From Saccoglossus kowalevskii (lineage: Eukaryota; Hemichordata; Enteropneusta; Harrimaniidae), in NCBI RefSeq assembly GCF_000003605.2, contig NW_003142994.1:1-38780 (forward strand): DNA of 38,780 nucleotides, given 5' to 3'. The notes below the pieces were generated by a model that was given only the letters and a program-made list of their open reading frames with translations, did no database searches and was not told the DNA's origin. Both the position numbers and the translations under genes were made by a program. Below are positions 23,050 through 35,733 of this stretch, in pieces. Every line of letters starts with the position of its first letter. Position 1 is the stretch's first letter.

Positions 23050-25310
23050 TAACCAATGACGCTAATGTAATTGGATGGTAACCAATATCGCTATTGTAAT
23101 TGGGTGGTAACCGATATCGCTATTGTAATTGGATGGTAACCAATATCGCTATTGTAATTGGATGGTAACCAATGTCGCTAATGTAATTGGATGGTAACCA
23201 ATATCGCTATTGTAATTGGATGGTACCAATGTCACTAATGTAATTGGATGGTAACCAATATCGCTATTGTAATTGGATGGTAACCAATATTGCTATTGTA
23301 ATTGGATGGTAACCAATGTTGCTAATGCAATTGGATGGTAACTAATATCACTATTGCAATTGCATGGTAACCAATATCGCTATTGTAATTGGATGGTAAC
23401 CAATGTCGCTAATGTAATTGGATGGTAACCAATATCGCTACTGTAATTGGATGGTAACCAATGTCACTAAAGTAATTGGATGGTAACCAATATTGCTATT
23501 GTAATTGGATGGTAACCAATATTGCTATTGTAATTGGATGGTAACCAATGTCGCTAATGTAATTGGATGGTAACCAATATCGCTATTGTAATTGGATGGT
23601 AACCAATATCGCTATTGTAATTGGATGGTAACCAATGTCGCTAATGTAATTGGATGGTAACCACTATCGCTATTGTAATTGGATGGTAACCAATGTCATT
23701 AATGTAATTGGATAGTAACCAATATCGCCATTGTAATTGGATGGTAACCAATATTGCTATTGTAATTGGATGGTAACCAATATCGCTATTGTAATTGGAT
23801 GGTAACCAATATCGCTATTGTAATTGGATGGTAACCAATGTCGCTATTGTAATTGGATGGTAACCAATGTCACTAATGTAATTGGATGGTAACCAATATC
23901 GCTATTGTAATTGGATGGTAACCAATGTCGCTATTGTAATTGGATGGTAACCAATGTCACTAATGTAATTGGATGGTAACCAATATCGCTACTGTAATTG
24001 GATGGTAACCAATGTCGCTATTGTATTTGGATGGTAACCAATGTCACTAATGTAATTGGATGGTAACCAATATCGCTATTGTAATTGGATGGCAACCAAT
24101 GTCGCTAATATAATTGGATGGTAACCACTATCGCTATTGTAATTGGATGGTAACCAATGTCACTAATGTAATTGGATGGTAACCAATATCGCTATTGTAA
24201 TTGGATGGTAACCAATATCGCTATTGTAATTGGATGGTAACCAATGTCGCTAATGTAATTGGATGGTAACCACTATCGCTATTGTAATTGGATGGTAACC
24301 AATGTCACTAATGTAATTGGATGGTAACCAATATCGCTATTGTAATTGGATGGTAACCAATATTGCTATTGTAATTGCATGGTAACCAATGTCGCTAATG
24401 TAATTGGACAGTAACCAATATCGCTATTGTAATTAGATGGTAACCAATATCGCTATTGTAATTGGATGGTAACCAATGTCGCTATTGTGATTGGATGGTA
24501 ACCAATGTCACTAATGTAATTGGATGGTAACCAATATCGCTATTGTAATTGGATGGTAACCAATGTCGCTATTGTAATTGGATGGTAACCAATGTCGCTA
24601 ATGTAATTGGATGGTAACCAATGTCACTAATGTAATTGGATGGTAACCAATATAGCTAATGTAATTGGATGGTAACCAATATCGCCATTTTAATTGAATG
24701 GTAACCAATGTCGCTATTGTAATTGGATGGTAACCAATATCGCTATTGTAATTGGATGGTAACCAATATCGCTATTGTAATTGGATGGTAACCAATATCG
24801 CTATTGTAATTGGATGGTAACCAATGTCGCTATTGTAATTGGATGGTAACCGATATCGCTATTGTAATTGTATGTTAACCAATATAGCTATTGTAATTGG
24901 ATGGTAACCAATATCGCTATTGTAATTGGATGGTAACCAATATCGCTATTGTAATTGGATGGTAACCAATATCGCTATTGTAATTGGATGGTAACCAATG
25001 TCACTAATGTAATTGGATGGTAACAAATATCGCCATTGTAATTGGATGGTAACCAATATCGCCATTGTAATTGGATGGTAACCAATATTGCTATTGTAAT
25101 TGGATGGTAACCAATATCGCTATTGTAATTGGATGGTAACCAATATCGCTATTGTATTTGGATTGTAACCAATATCGCTATTGTAATTGGATGGTAACCA
25201 ATATCGCTATTGTAATTGGATGCTAACCAATGTCACTATTGTAATTGGATTGTAACCAATATCGCTATTGTAATTGGATGGTAACCAATATCGCTATTGT
25301 AATTGGATGG
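23050..25310. repeat. T tail 12, longest tail, composite
   Basis: 2,261 bp. 23,050 to about 23,654 repeats T11; 23,551-24,029 matches 9,780-10,258; from about 24,100 it follows T10 and T1 (TTGGACAGTAACC at 24,406, TGTATGTTAACC at 24,870). Relative to T10 one ATCGCTATT monomer is missing near 25,150, where GTATTTGGATTG is present. Confidence 0.84.
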
Positions 25311-26928
25311 TAACCAATGTCACTAAAGTAATTGGATGGTAACCAATGTCACTGTTGCAATCGGATGGTAACCAATGTCGCTGTTGTAATTGGATGGTAA
25401 CCAATGTCACTGTTGTAATTGGATGGTAACCACTATCACTATTGAAATTGGATGGTAAACAATGTCGTCATTGTAATTGGATGGTAACCAATATCGCCAT
25501 TGTAATTGGATGGTAACCAATATCGCTATTGTAATTGGATGGTAACCAATGTCGCTATTGTAATTGGATGGTAACCACTATCACTATTGTAATTGAATGG
25601 TAACTAATGTCCCTATTGTAATTGGATGGTAACCAATGTCACTGCTGTAATTGGATGGTAACCAATGTCACTGTTGCAATCGGATGGTAACCAATGTCGC
25701 TGTTGTTATTGGCTGGTAACCCATGTCACTGTTGTAATTGGATGGTAACCACTATCACTATTGAAATTGTATGGTAACCAATGTCGCCATTGTAATTGGA
25801 TGGTAACCAATGTCACTAATGTAATTGGATGGTAACCAATATCACTATTGTAATTCGATGGAACCAACATCACTATTGTAATTGGATGGAACCAATATCA
25901 CTATTGTAATTGGATGGTAACCAATGTCGCTAATGTAATTGGATGGTAACCAATATCGCTATTGTAATTGGATGGTAACCACTATCACTATTGAAATTGG
26001 ATGTAAACAATGTCGTCATTGTAATTGGATGGTAACCAATATCGCTATTGTAATTGGATGGTAACCAATGTCGCTATTGTAATTGGATGGTAACCACTAT
26101 CACTATTGTAATTGAATGGTAACTAATGTCCCTATTGTAATTGGATGGTAACCAATGTCACTGCTGTAATTGGATGGTAACCAATGTCACTGTTGCGATC
26201 GGATGGTAACCAATGTCGCTGTTGTTATTGGATGGTAACCCATGTCACTGTTGTAATTGGATGGTAACCACTATCACTATTGAAATTGTATGGTAACCAA
26301 TGTCGCCATTGTAATTGGATGGTAACCAATGTCACTAATGTAATTGGATGGTAACCAATATCACTATTGTAATTCGATGGAACCAACATCACTATTGTAA
26401 TTGGATGGAACCAATATCACTATTGTAATTGGATGGTAACCAATGTCGCTAATGTAATTGGATGGTAACCAATATCGCTATTGTAATTGGATGGTAACCA
26501 CTATCACTATTGAAATTGGATGTAAACAATGTCGTCATTGTAATTGGATGGTAACCAATATCGCCATTGTAATTGGATGGTTACCAATATCGCTATTGTA
26601 ATTGGATGGTAACCAATGTCGCTATTGTAATTGGATGGTAACCACTATCACTATTGTAATTGAATGGTAACTAATGTCCCTATTGTAATTGGATGGTAAC
26701 CAATGTCACTGCTGTAATTGGATGGTAACCAATGTCACTGTTGCGATCGGATGGTAACCAATGTCGCTGTTGTAATTGGATGGTAACCAATGTCACTGTT
26801 GTAATTGGATGGTAACCACTATCACTATTGAAATTATATGGTAACCAATGTCGCCATTGTAATTGGATGGTAACCAATATCGCCATTGTAATTGGATGGT
26901 AACCAATATTGCTTTTGTAATTGGATGG
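25311..26928. repeat. HOR block H12: L10-U18-U19-P9 (complete reference block)
   Basis: L10 25,311-25,600; U18 25,601-26,119 (GGCTGG); U19 26,120-26,667 (GGATGG); P9 26,668-26,928. This is the fullest regular example of the module grammar and is matched at constant offset 8,486 by 33,797-35,414. Confidence 0.9.
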
Positions 26929-27247
26929 TAACCAATGTCGCCAGTATAATTGGATGGTAACCAATGTCGCCAGTGTAATTGGATGGTAACCAATGTCGCT
27001 AGTGTGATTGGATGGTAACCAATGTCGCCAGTGTAATTGGATGGTAACCAATGTCGCCAGTGTGATTGGATGGTAACCAATATCGCTATTGTAATTGGAT
27101 GGTAACCAATGTCGCCAGGGTAATTGGATGGTAACCAATGTCGCCAGTGTGATTGGATGGTAAGCAATGTCGCCAGTGTAATTGGATAGTAACCAATGTC
27201 GCCAGTGTGATTGGATGGTAACCAATGTCGCCAGTGTAATTGGATGG
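26929..27247. repeat. V cluster 10 (canonical 11 monomers)
   Basis: 319 bp, standard order, followed by GACGCTAATG. Matches both 8,379-8,697 and 35,415-35,733. Confidence 0.9.
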
Positions 27248-29305
27248 TAACCAATGACGCTAATGTAATTGGATGGTAACCAATATCGCTATTGTAATTG
27301 GATGGTAACCGATATCGCTATTGTAATTGGATGGTAACCAATATCGCTATTGTAATTAGATGGTAACCAATGTCGCTAATGTAATTGGATGGTAACCAAT
27401 ATCGCTATTGTAATTGGATGGTACCAATGTCACTAATGTAATTGGATGGTAACCAATATCGCTATTGTAATTGGATGGTAACCAATATTGCTATTGTAAT
27501 TGGATGGTAACCAATGTTGCTAATGCAATTGGATGGTAACTAATATCACTATTGCAATTGCATGGTAACCAATATCGCTATTGTAATTGGATGGTAACCA
27601 ATGTCGCTAATGTAATTGGATGGTAACCAATATCGCTACTGTAATTGGATGGTAACCAATGTCACTAAAGTAATTGGATGGTAACCAATATTGCTATTGT
27701 AATTGGATGGTGACCAATATTGCTATTGTAATTGGATGGTAACCAATGTCGCTAATGTAATTGGATGGTAACCAATATCGCTATTGTAATTGGATGGTAA
27801 CCAATATCGCTATTGTAATTGGATGGTAACCAATGTCGCTAATGTAATTGGATGGTAACCAATATCGCTATTGTAATTGGATGGTAACCAATATCGCTAT
27901 TGTAATTGGATGGTAATCAATGTCGCTATTGTAATTGGATGGTAACCAATGTCGCTAATGTAATTGGATGGTAACCAATGTCACTAATGTAATTGGATGG
28001 TAACCAATATAGCTAATGTAATTGGATGGTAACCAATATCGCCATTTTAATTGGATGGTAACCAATGTCGCTATTGTAATTGGATGGTAACCAATATCGC
28101 TATTGTAATTTGATGGTAACCAATATCGCTATTGTAATTGGATGGTAACCAATATCGCTATTGTAATTGGATGGTAACCAATATAGCTATTGTAATTGGA
28201 TGGTAACCAATATCGCTATTGTAATTGGATGGTAACCAATATCGCTATTGTAATTGGATGGTAACCAATGTCACTAATGTAATTGGATGGTAACCAATAT
28301 CGCTATTGTAATTGGATGGTAACCAATATTGCTATTGTAATTGCATGGTAACCAATGTCGCTAATGTAATTGGACAGTAACCAATATCGCTATTGTAATT
28401 GGATGGTAACCAATATCGCTATTGTAATTGGATGGTAACCAATGTCGCTATTGTGATTGGATGGTAACCAATGTCACTAATGTAATTGAATGGTAACCAA
28501 TATCGCTATTGTAATTGGATGGTAACCAATGTCGCTATTGTAATTGGATGGTAACCAATGTCGCTAATGTAATTGGATGGTAACCAATGTCACTAATGTA
28601 ATTGGATGGTAACCAATATAGCTAATGTAATTGGATGGTAACCAATATCGCCATTTTAATTGAATGGTAACCAATGTCGCTATTGTAATTGGGTGGTAAC
28701 CAATATCGCTATTGTAATTGGATGGTAACCAATATCGCTATTGTAATTGGATGGTAATCAATATCGCTATTGTAATTGGATGGTAACCAATGTCGCTATT
28801 GTAATTGGATGGTAACCGATATCGCTATTGTAATTGTATGTTAACCAATATAGCTATTGTAATTGGATGGTAACCAATATCGCTATTGTAATTGGATGGT
28901 AACCAATATCGCTATTGTAATTGGATGGTAACCAATATCGCTATTGTAATTGGATGGTAACCAATGTCACTAATGTAATTGGATGGTAACAAATATCGCC
29001 ATTGTAATTGGATGGTAACCAATATCGCCATTGTAATTGGATGGTAACCAATATTGCTATTGTAATTGGATGGTAACCAATATCGCTATTGTAATTGGAT
29101 GGTAACCAATATCGCTATTGTAATTGGATGGTAACCAATATCGCTATTGTAATTGGATTGTAACCAATATCGCTATTGTAATTGGATGGTAACCAATATC
29201 GCTATTGTAATTGGATGGTAACCAATGTCACTATTGTAATTGGATTGTAACCAATATCGCTATTGTAATTGGATGGTAACCAATATCGCTATTGTAATTG
29301 GATGG
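27248..29305. repeat. T tail 13, two-part
   Basis: First part to about 28,240 is T4/T9-like (GTTGCTAATGCAATTGG, GGTGACCAAT near 27,709, TTTTAATTGG). From about 28,260 it is T10-like (TTGGACAGTAACC 28,372, TGTATGTTAACC 28,836). Private changes include GGGTGG near 28,690 and TAATCAATATC near 28,755. Confidence 0.85.
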
Positions 29306-30317
29306 TAACCAATGTCACTAAAGTAATTGGATGGTAACCAATGTCACTGTTGCAATCGGATGGTAACCAATGTCGCTGTTGTAATTGGATGGTAACCAAT
29401 GTCACTGTTGTAATTGGATGGTAACCACTATCACTATTGAAATTGGATGGTAAACAATGTCGTCATTGTAATTGGATGGTAACCAATATCGCCATTGTAA
29501 TTGGATGGTAACCAATATCGCTATTGTAATTGGATGGTAACCAATGTCGCTATTGTAATTGGATGGTAACCACTATCACTATTGTAATTGAATGGTAACT
29601 AATGTCCCTATTGTAATTGGATGGTAACCAATGTCACTGCTGTAATTGGATGGTAACCAATGTCACTGTTGCGATCGGATGGTAACCAATGTCGCTGTTG
29701 TTATTGGCTGGTAACCCATGTCACTGTTGTAATTGGATGGTAACCACTATCACTATTGAAATTGTATGGTAACCAATGTCGCCATTGTAATTGGATGGTA
29801 ACCAATGTCACTAATGTAATTGGATGGTAACCAATATCACTATTGTAATTCGATGGAACCAACATCACTATTGTAATTGGATGGAACCAATATCACTATT
29901 GTAATTGGATGGTAACCAATGTCGCTAATGTAATTGGATGGTAACCAATATCGCTATTGTAATTGGATGGTAACCACTATCACTATTGAAATTGGATGTA
30001 AACAATGTCGTCATTGTAATTGGATGGTAACCAATATCGCCATTGTAATTGGATGGTTACCAATATCGCTATTGTAATTGGATGGTAACCAATGTCGCTA
30101 TTGTAATTGGATGGTAACCACTATCACTATTGTAATTGAATGGTAACTAATGTCCCTATTGTAATTGGATGGTAACCAATGTCAATGCTGTAATTGGATG
30201 GTAACCAATGTCACTGTTGCGATCGGATGGTAACCAATGTCGCTGTTGTAATTGGATGGTAACCAATGTCACTGTTGTAATTGGATGGTAACCACTATCA
30301 CTATTGAAATTGTATGG
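29306..30317. repeat. HOR block H13: L10-U19-stub
   Basis: L10 29,306-29,595; U19 29,596-30,143 (GGCTGG); six-monomer stub 30,144-30,317 with GTCAATGCTG. No V cluster directly follows. It matches H11 up to about 30,020, where U19 retains the monomer that U18 lacks. Confidence 0.87.
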
Positions 30318-30839
30318 TAACCAATGTCACTAATGTAATTGGATGGTAACCAATATCGCTATTGTAATTGGATGGTAACCAATATCGCTATTGTAATTGG
30401 ATGGTAACCAATGTCGCTAATGTAATTGGATGGTAACCACTATCGCTATTGTAATTGGATGGTAACCAATGTCACTAATGTAATTGGATGGTAACCAATA
30501 TCGCTATTGTAATTGGATGGTAACCAATATTGCTATTGTAATTGCATGGTAACCAATGTCGCTAATGTAATTGGACAGTAACCAATATCGCTATTGTAAT
30601 TGGATGGTAACCAATATCGCTATTGTAATTGGATGGTAACCAATGTCGCTATTGTGATTGGATGGTAACCAATGTCACTAATGTAATTGGATGGTAACCA
30701 ATATCGCTATTGTAATTGGATGGTAACCAATGTCGCTATTGTAATTGGATGGTAACCAATGTCGCTAATGTAATTGGATGGTAACCAATATCGCCATTGT
30801 AATTGGATGGTAACCAATATCGCTATTGTAATTGGATGG
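30318..30839. repeat. T tail 14 (18 monomers)
   Basis: 522 bp, 18 x 29. Copy of 19,197 to about 19,660 (offset 11,121), including TTGGACAGTAACC at 30,573, then ATCGCCATT and ATCGCTATT leading into a V cluster. Confidence 0.85.
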
Positions 30840-31245
30840 TAACCAATGTCGCCAGTGTAATTGGATGGTAACCAATGTCGCCAGTGTAATTGGATGGTAA
30901 CCAATGTCGCCAGTGTGATTGGATGGTAACCAATGTCGCCAGTGTAATTGGATGGTAACCAATGTCGCCAGTGTGATTGGATGGTAACCAATATCGCTAT
31001 TGTAATTGGATGGTAACCAATGTCGCCAGTGTAATTGGATGGTAACCAATGTCGCCAGTGTGATTGGATGGTAACCAATGTCGCCAGTGTAATTGGATGG
31101 TAACCAATGTCGCCAGTGTGATTGGATGGTAACCAATGTCGCCAGTGTGATTGGATGGTAACCAATGTCGCCAGTGTAATTGGATGGTAACCAATGTCGC
31201 CAGTGTGATTGGATGGTAACCAATGTCGCCAGTGTAATTGGATGG
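30840..31245. repeat. V cluster 11 (14 monomers, homogenised)
   Basis: 406 bp, 14 x 29. Uniform GCCAGTGTAA / GCCAGTGTGA units with one ATCGCTATT unit; none of the canonical private variants (GCCAGTATAA, GCCAGGG, TAAGC, GGATAG) is present. Confidence 0.9.
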
Positions 31246-32028
31246 TAACCAATGTCGCTAATGTAATTGGATGGTAACCAATATCGCTATTGTAATTGGA
31301 TGGTAACCGATATCGCTATTGTAATTGGATGGTAACCAATATCGCTATTGTAATTGGATGGTAACCAATGTCGCTAATGTAATTGGATGGTAACCAATAT
31401 CGCTATTGTAATTGGATGGTAACCAATGTCACTAATGTAATTGGATGGTAACCAATATCGCTATTGTAATTGGATGGTAACCAATATTGCTATTGTAATT
31501 GGATGGTAACCAATGTCGCTAATGCAATTGGATGGTAACTAATATCGCTATTGCAATTGGATGGTATCCAATATCGCTATTGTAATTGGATGGTAACCAA
31601 TGTCGCTAATGTAATTGGATGGTAACCAATATCGCTATTGTAATTGGATGGTAACCAATGTCACTAAAGTAATTGGATGGTAACCAATATCGCTATTGTA
31701 ATTGGATGGTAACCAATAGTGCTATTGTATTTGGATGGTAACCAATGTCGCTAATGTAATTGGATGGTAACCAATATCGCTATTGTAATTGGATGGTAAC
31801 CAATATCGCTATTGTAATTGGATGGTAACCAATGTCGCTAATGTAATTGGATGGTAACCACTATCGCTATTGTAATTGGATGGTAACCAATGTCATTAAT
31901 GTAATTGGATAGTAACCATATCACTATTGTAATTGGATGGTAACCAATGTCGCCATTGTAATTGGATGGTAAACCAATATCGCCATTGTAATTGGATGGT
32001 AACCAATATCGCTATTGTAATTGGATGG
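31246..32028. repeat. T tail 15
   Basis: GTCGCTAATG, GATATCGC, GCTAATGCAATTGG, GGTATCC, CTAAAG, TAGTGCTATTGTATTTGG (31,717), GTCATTAATG with GGATAGTAACC. Ends with AACCATATCAC (one base short, about 31,915) and AAACCAATATC (one base long, about 31,971) at a join. Confidence 0.84.
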
Positions 32029-32463
32029 TAACCAATGTCGCCAGTGTAATTGGATGGTAACCAATGTCGCCAGTGTAATTGGATGGTAACCAATGTCGCC
32101 AGTGTGATTGGATGGTAACCAATGTCGCCAGTGTAATTGGATGGTAACCAATGTCGCCAGTGTGATTGGATGGTAACCAATATCGCTATTGTAATTGGAT
32201 GGTAACCAATGTCGCCAGTGTAATTGGATGGTAACCAATGTCGCCAGTGTGATTGGATGGTAACCAATGTCGCCAGTGTGATTGGATGGTAACCAATGTC
32301 GCCAGTGTGATTGGATGGTAACCAATGTCGCAAGTGTGATTGGATGGTAACCAATGTCGCCAGTGTGATTGGATGGTAACCAATGTCGCCAGTGTAATTG
32401 GATGGTAACCAATGTCGCCAGTGTGATTGGATGGTAACCAATGTCGCCAGTGTAATTGGATGG
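32029..32463. repeat. V cluster 12 (15 monomers, longest)
   Basis: 435 bp, 15 x 29, homogenised style like the preceding cluster, with a run of five GTGATT units and one CGCAAGTG variant (about 32,330). It forms a tandem pair with the 30,840 cluster. Confidence 0.9.
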
Positions 32464-33796
32464 TAACCAATATCGCTATTGTAATTGGATGGTAACCGAT
32501 ATCGCTATTGTAATTGGATGGTAACCAATATCGCTATTGTAATTGGATGGTAACCAATGTCGCTAATGTAATTGGATGGTAACCAATATCGCTATTGTAA
32601 TTGGATGGTAACCAATGTCACTAATGTAATTGGATGGTAACCAATATCGCTATTGTAATTGGATGGTAACCAATATTGCTATTGTAATTGGATGGTAACC
32701 AATGTCGCTAATGCAATTGGATGGTAACTAATATCGCTATTGCAATTGGATGGTAACCAATATCGCTATTGTAATTGGATGGTAACCAATGTCGCTAATG
32801 TAATTGGATGGTAACCAATATCGCTATTGTAATTGGATGGTAACCAATGTCACTAAAGTAATTGGATGGTAACCAATATCGCTATTGTAATTGGATGGTA
32901 ACCAATAGTGCTATTGTATTTGGATGGTAACCAATGTCGCTAATGTAATTGGATGGTAACCAATATAGCTATTGTAATTGGATGGTAACCAATATCGCTA
33001 TTGTAATTGGATGGTAACCAATGTCGCTAATGTAATTGGATGGTAACCACTCTCGCTATTGTAATTGGATGGTAACCAATGTCATTAATGTAATTGGATA
33101 GTAACCAATATCGCCATTGTAATTGGATGGTAACCAATATTGCTATTGTAATTGGATGGTAACCAATATCGCTATTGTAATTGGATGGTAACCAATATCG
33201 CTATTGTAATTGGATGGTAACCAATGTCGCTATTGTAATTGGATGGTAACCAATATCGCTATTGTAATTGGATGGTAATCAATGTCGCTATTGTAATTGG
33301 ATGGTAACCAATGTCGCTAATGTAATTGGATGGTAACCAATGTCACTAATGTAATTGGATGGTAACCAATATAGCTAATGTAATTGGATGGTAACCAATA
33401 TCGCCATTTTAATTGGATGGTAACCAATGTCGCTATTGTAATTGGATGGTAACCAATATCGCTATTGTAATTTGATGGTAACCAATATCGCTATTGTAAT
33501 TGGATGGTAACCAATATCGCTATTGTAATTGGATGGTAACCAATATAGCTATTGTAATTGGATGGTAACCAATATCGCTATTGTAATTGGATGGTAACCA
33601 ATATCGCTATTGTAATTGGATGGTAACCAATGTCACTAATGTAATTGGATGGTAACCACTATCGCTTTTGTAATTGGATGGAACAAATATCACTATTGTA
33701 ATTGGATGGTAACCAATATAGCTATTGTAATTGGATGGTAACCAATATCGCTATTGTAATTGGATGGTAACCAATATCGCTATTGTAATTGGATGG
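32464..33796. repeat. T tail 16, composite
   Basis: First part repeats T15 and T6 (TAGTGCTATTGTATTTGG at 32,906). Then CCACTCTCGC (about 33,048), GTCATTAATG, and a switch to GGTAATCAATG / ATTTTAATTGG sequence like T13's first part. Ends with GGAACAAATATCAC and the three units that precede the next leader. Confidence 0.84.
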
Positions 33797-35414
33797 TAAC
33801 CAATGTCACTAAAGTAATTGGATGGTAACCAATGTCACTGTTGCAATCGGATGGTAACCAATGTCGCTGTTGTAATTGGATGGTAACCAATGTCACTGTT
33901 GTAATTGGATGGTAACCACTATCACTATTGAAATTGGATGGTAAACAATGTCGTCATTGTAATTGGATGGTAACCAATATCGCCATTGTAATTGGATGGT
34001 AACCAATATCGCTATTGTAATTGGATGGTAACCAATGTCGCTATTGTAATTGGATGGTAACCACTATCACTATTGTAATTGAATGGTAACTAATGTCCCT
34101 ATTGTAATTGGATGGTAACCAATGTCACTGCTGTAATTGGATGGTAACCAATGTCACTGTTGCGATCGGATGGTAACCAATGTCGCTGTTGTTATTGGCT
34201 GGTAACCCATGTCACTGTTGTAATGGGATGGTAACCACTATCACTATTGAAATTGTATGGTAACCATTGTCGCCATTGTAATTGGATGGTAACCAATGTC
34301 ACTAATGTAATTGGATGGTAACCAATATCACTATTGTAATTCGATGGAACCAACATCACTATTGTAATTGGATGGAACCAATATCACTATTGTAATTGGA
34401 TGGTAACCAATGTCGCTAATGTAATTGGATGGTAACCAATATCGCTATTGTAATTGGATGGTAACCACTATCACTATTGAAATTGGATGTAAACAATGTC
34501 GTCATTGTAATTGGATGGTAACTAATATCGCTATTGTAATTGGATGGTAACCAATGTCGCTATTGTAATTGGATGGTAACCACTATCACTATTGTAATTG
34601 AATGGTAACTAATGTCCCTATTGTAATTGGAAGGTAACCAATGTCACTGCTGTAATTGGATGGTAACCAATGTCACTGTTGCGATCGGATGGTAACCAAT
34701 GTCGCTGTTGTTATTGGATGGTAACCCATGTCACTGTTGTAATTGGATGGTAACCACTATCACTATTGAAATTGTATGGTAACCAATGTCGCCATTGTAA
34801 TTGGATGGTAACCAATGCCACTAATGTAATTGGATGGTAACCAATATCACTATTGTAATTCGATGGAACCAACATCACTATTGTAATTGGATGGAACCAA
34901 TATCACTATTGTAATTGGATGGTAACCAATGTCGCTAATGTAATTGTATGGTAACGAATATCGCTATTGTAATTGGATGGTAACCACTATCACTATTGAA
35001 ATTGGATGTAAACAATGTCGTCATTGTAATTGGATGGTAACCAATATCGCCATTGTAATTGGATGGTTACCAATATCGCTATTGTAATTGGATGGTAACC
35101 AATGTCGCTATTGTAATTGGATGGTAACCACTATCACTTTTGTAATTGAATGGTAACTAATGTCCCTATTGTAATTGGATGGTAACCAATGTCACTGCTG
35201 TAATTGGATGGTAACCAATGTCACTGTTGCGATCGGATGGTAACCAATGGCGCTGTTGTAATTGGATGGTAACCAATGTCACTGTTGTAATTGGATGGTA
35301 ACCACTATCACTATTGAAATTGTATGGTAACCAATGTCGCCATTGTAATTGGATGGTAACCAATATCGCCATTGTAATTGGATGGTAACCAATATCGCTT
35401 TTGTAATTGGATGG
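33797..35414. repeat. HOR block H14: L10-U18-U19-P9
   Basis: L10 33,797-34,086; U18 34,087-34,605 (GGCTGG); U19 34,606-35,153 (GGATGG); P9 35,154-35,414. Same lengths module by module as 25,311-26,928. Its U19 has GGAAGGTAACC and AATGCCACTAATG in common with 3,690-4,064, and AACGAATATC near 34,955. Confidence 0.89.
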
Positions 35415-35733
35415 TAACCAATGTCGCCAGTATAATTGGATGGTAACCAATGTCGCCAGTGTAATTGGATGGTAACCAATGTCGCTAGTGTGATTGGATG
35501 GTAACCAATGTCGCCAGTGTAATTGGATGGTAACCAATGTCGCCAGTGTGATTGGATGGTAACCAATATCGCTATTGTAATTGGATGGTAACCAATGTCG
35601 CCAGGGTAATTGGATGGTAACCAATGTCGCCAGTGTGATTGGATGGTAAGCAATGTCGCCAGTGTAATTGGATAGTAACCAATGTCGCCAGTGTGATTGG
35701 ATGGTAACCAATGTCGCCAGTGTAATTGGATGG
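35415..35733. repeat. V cluster 13 (canonical 11 monomers)
   Basis: 319 bp in standard order, followed by GACGCTAATG at 35,742. Confidence 0.9.
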
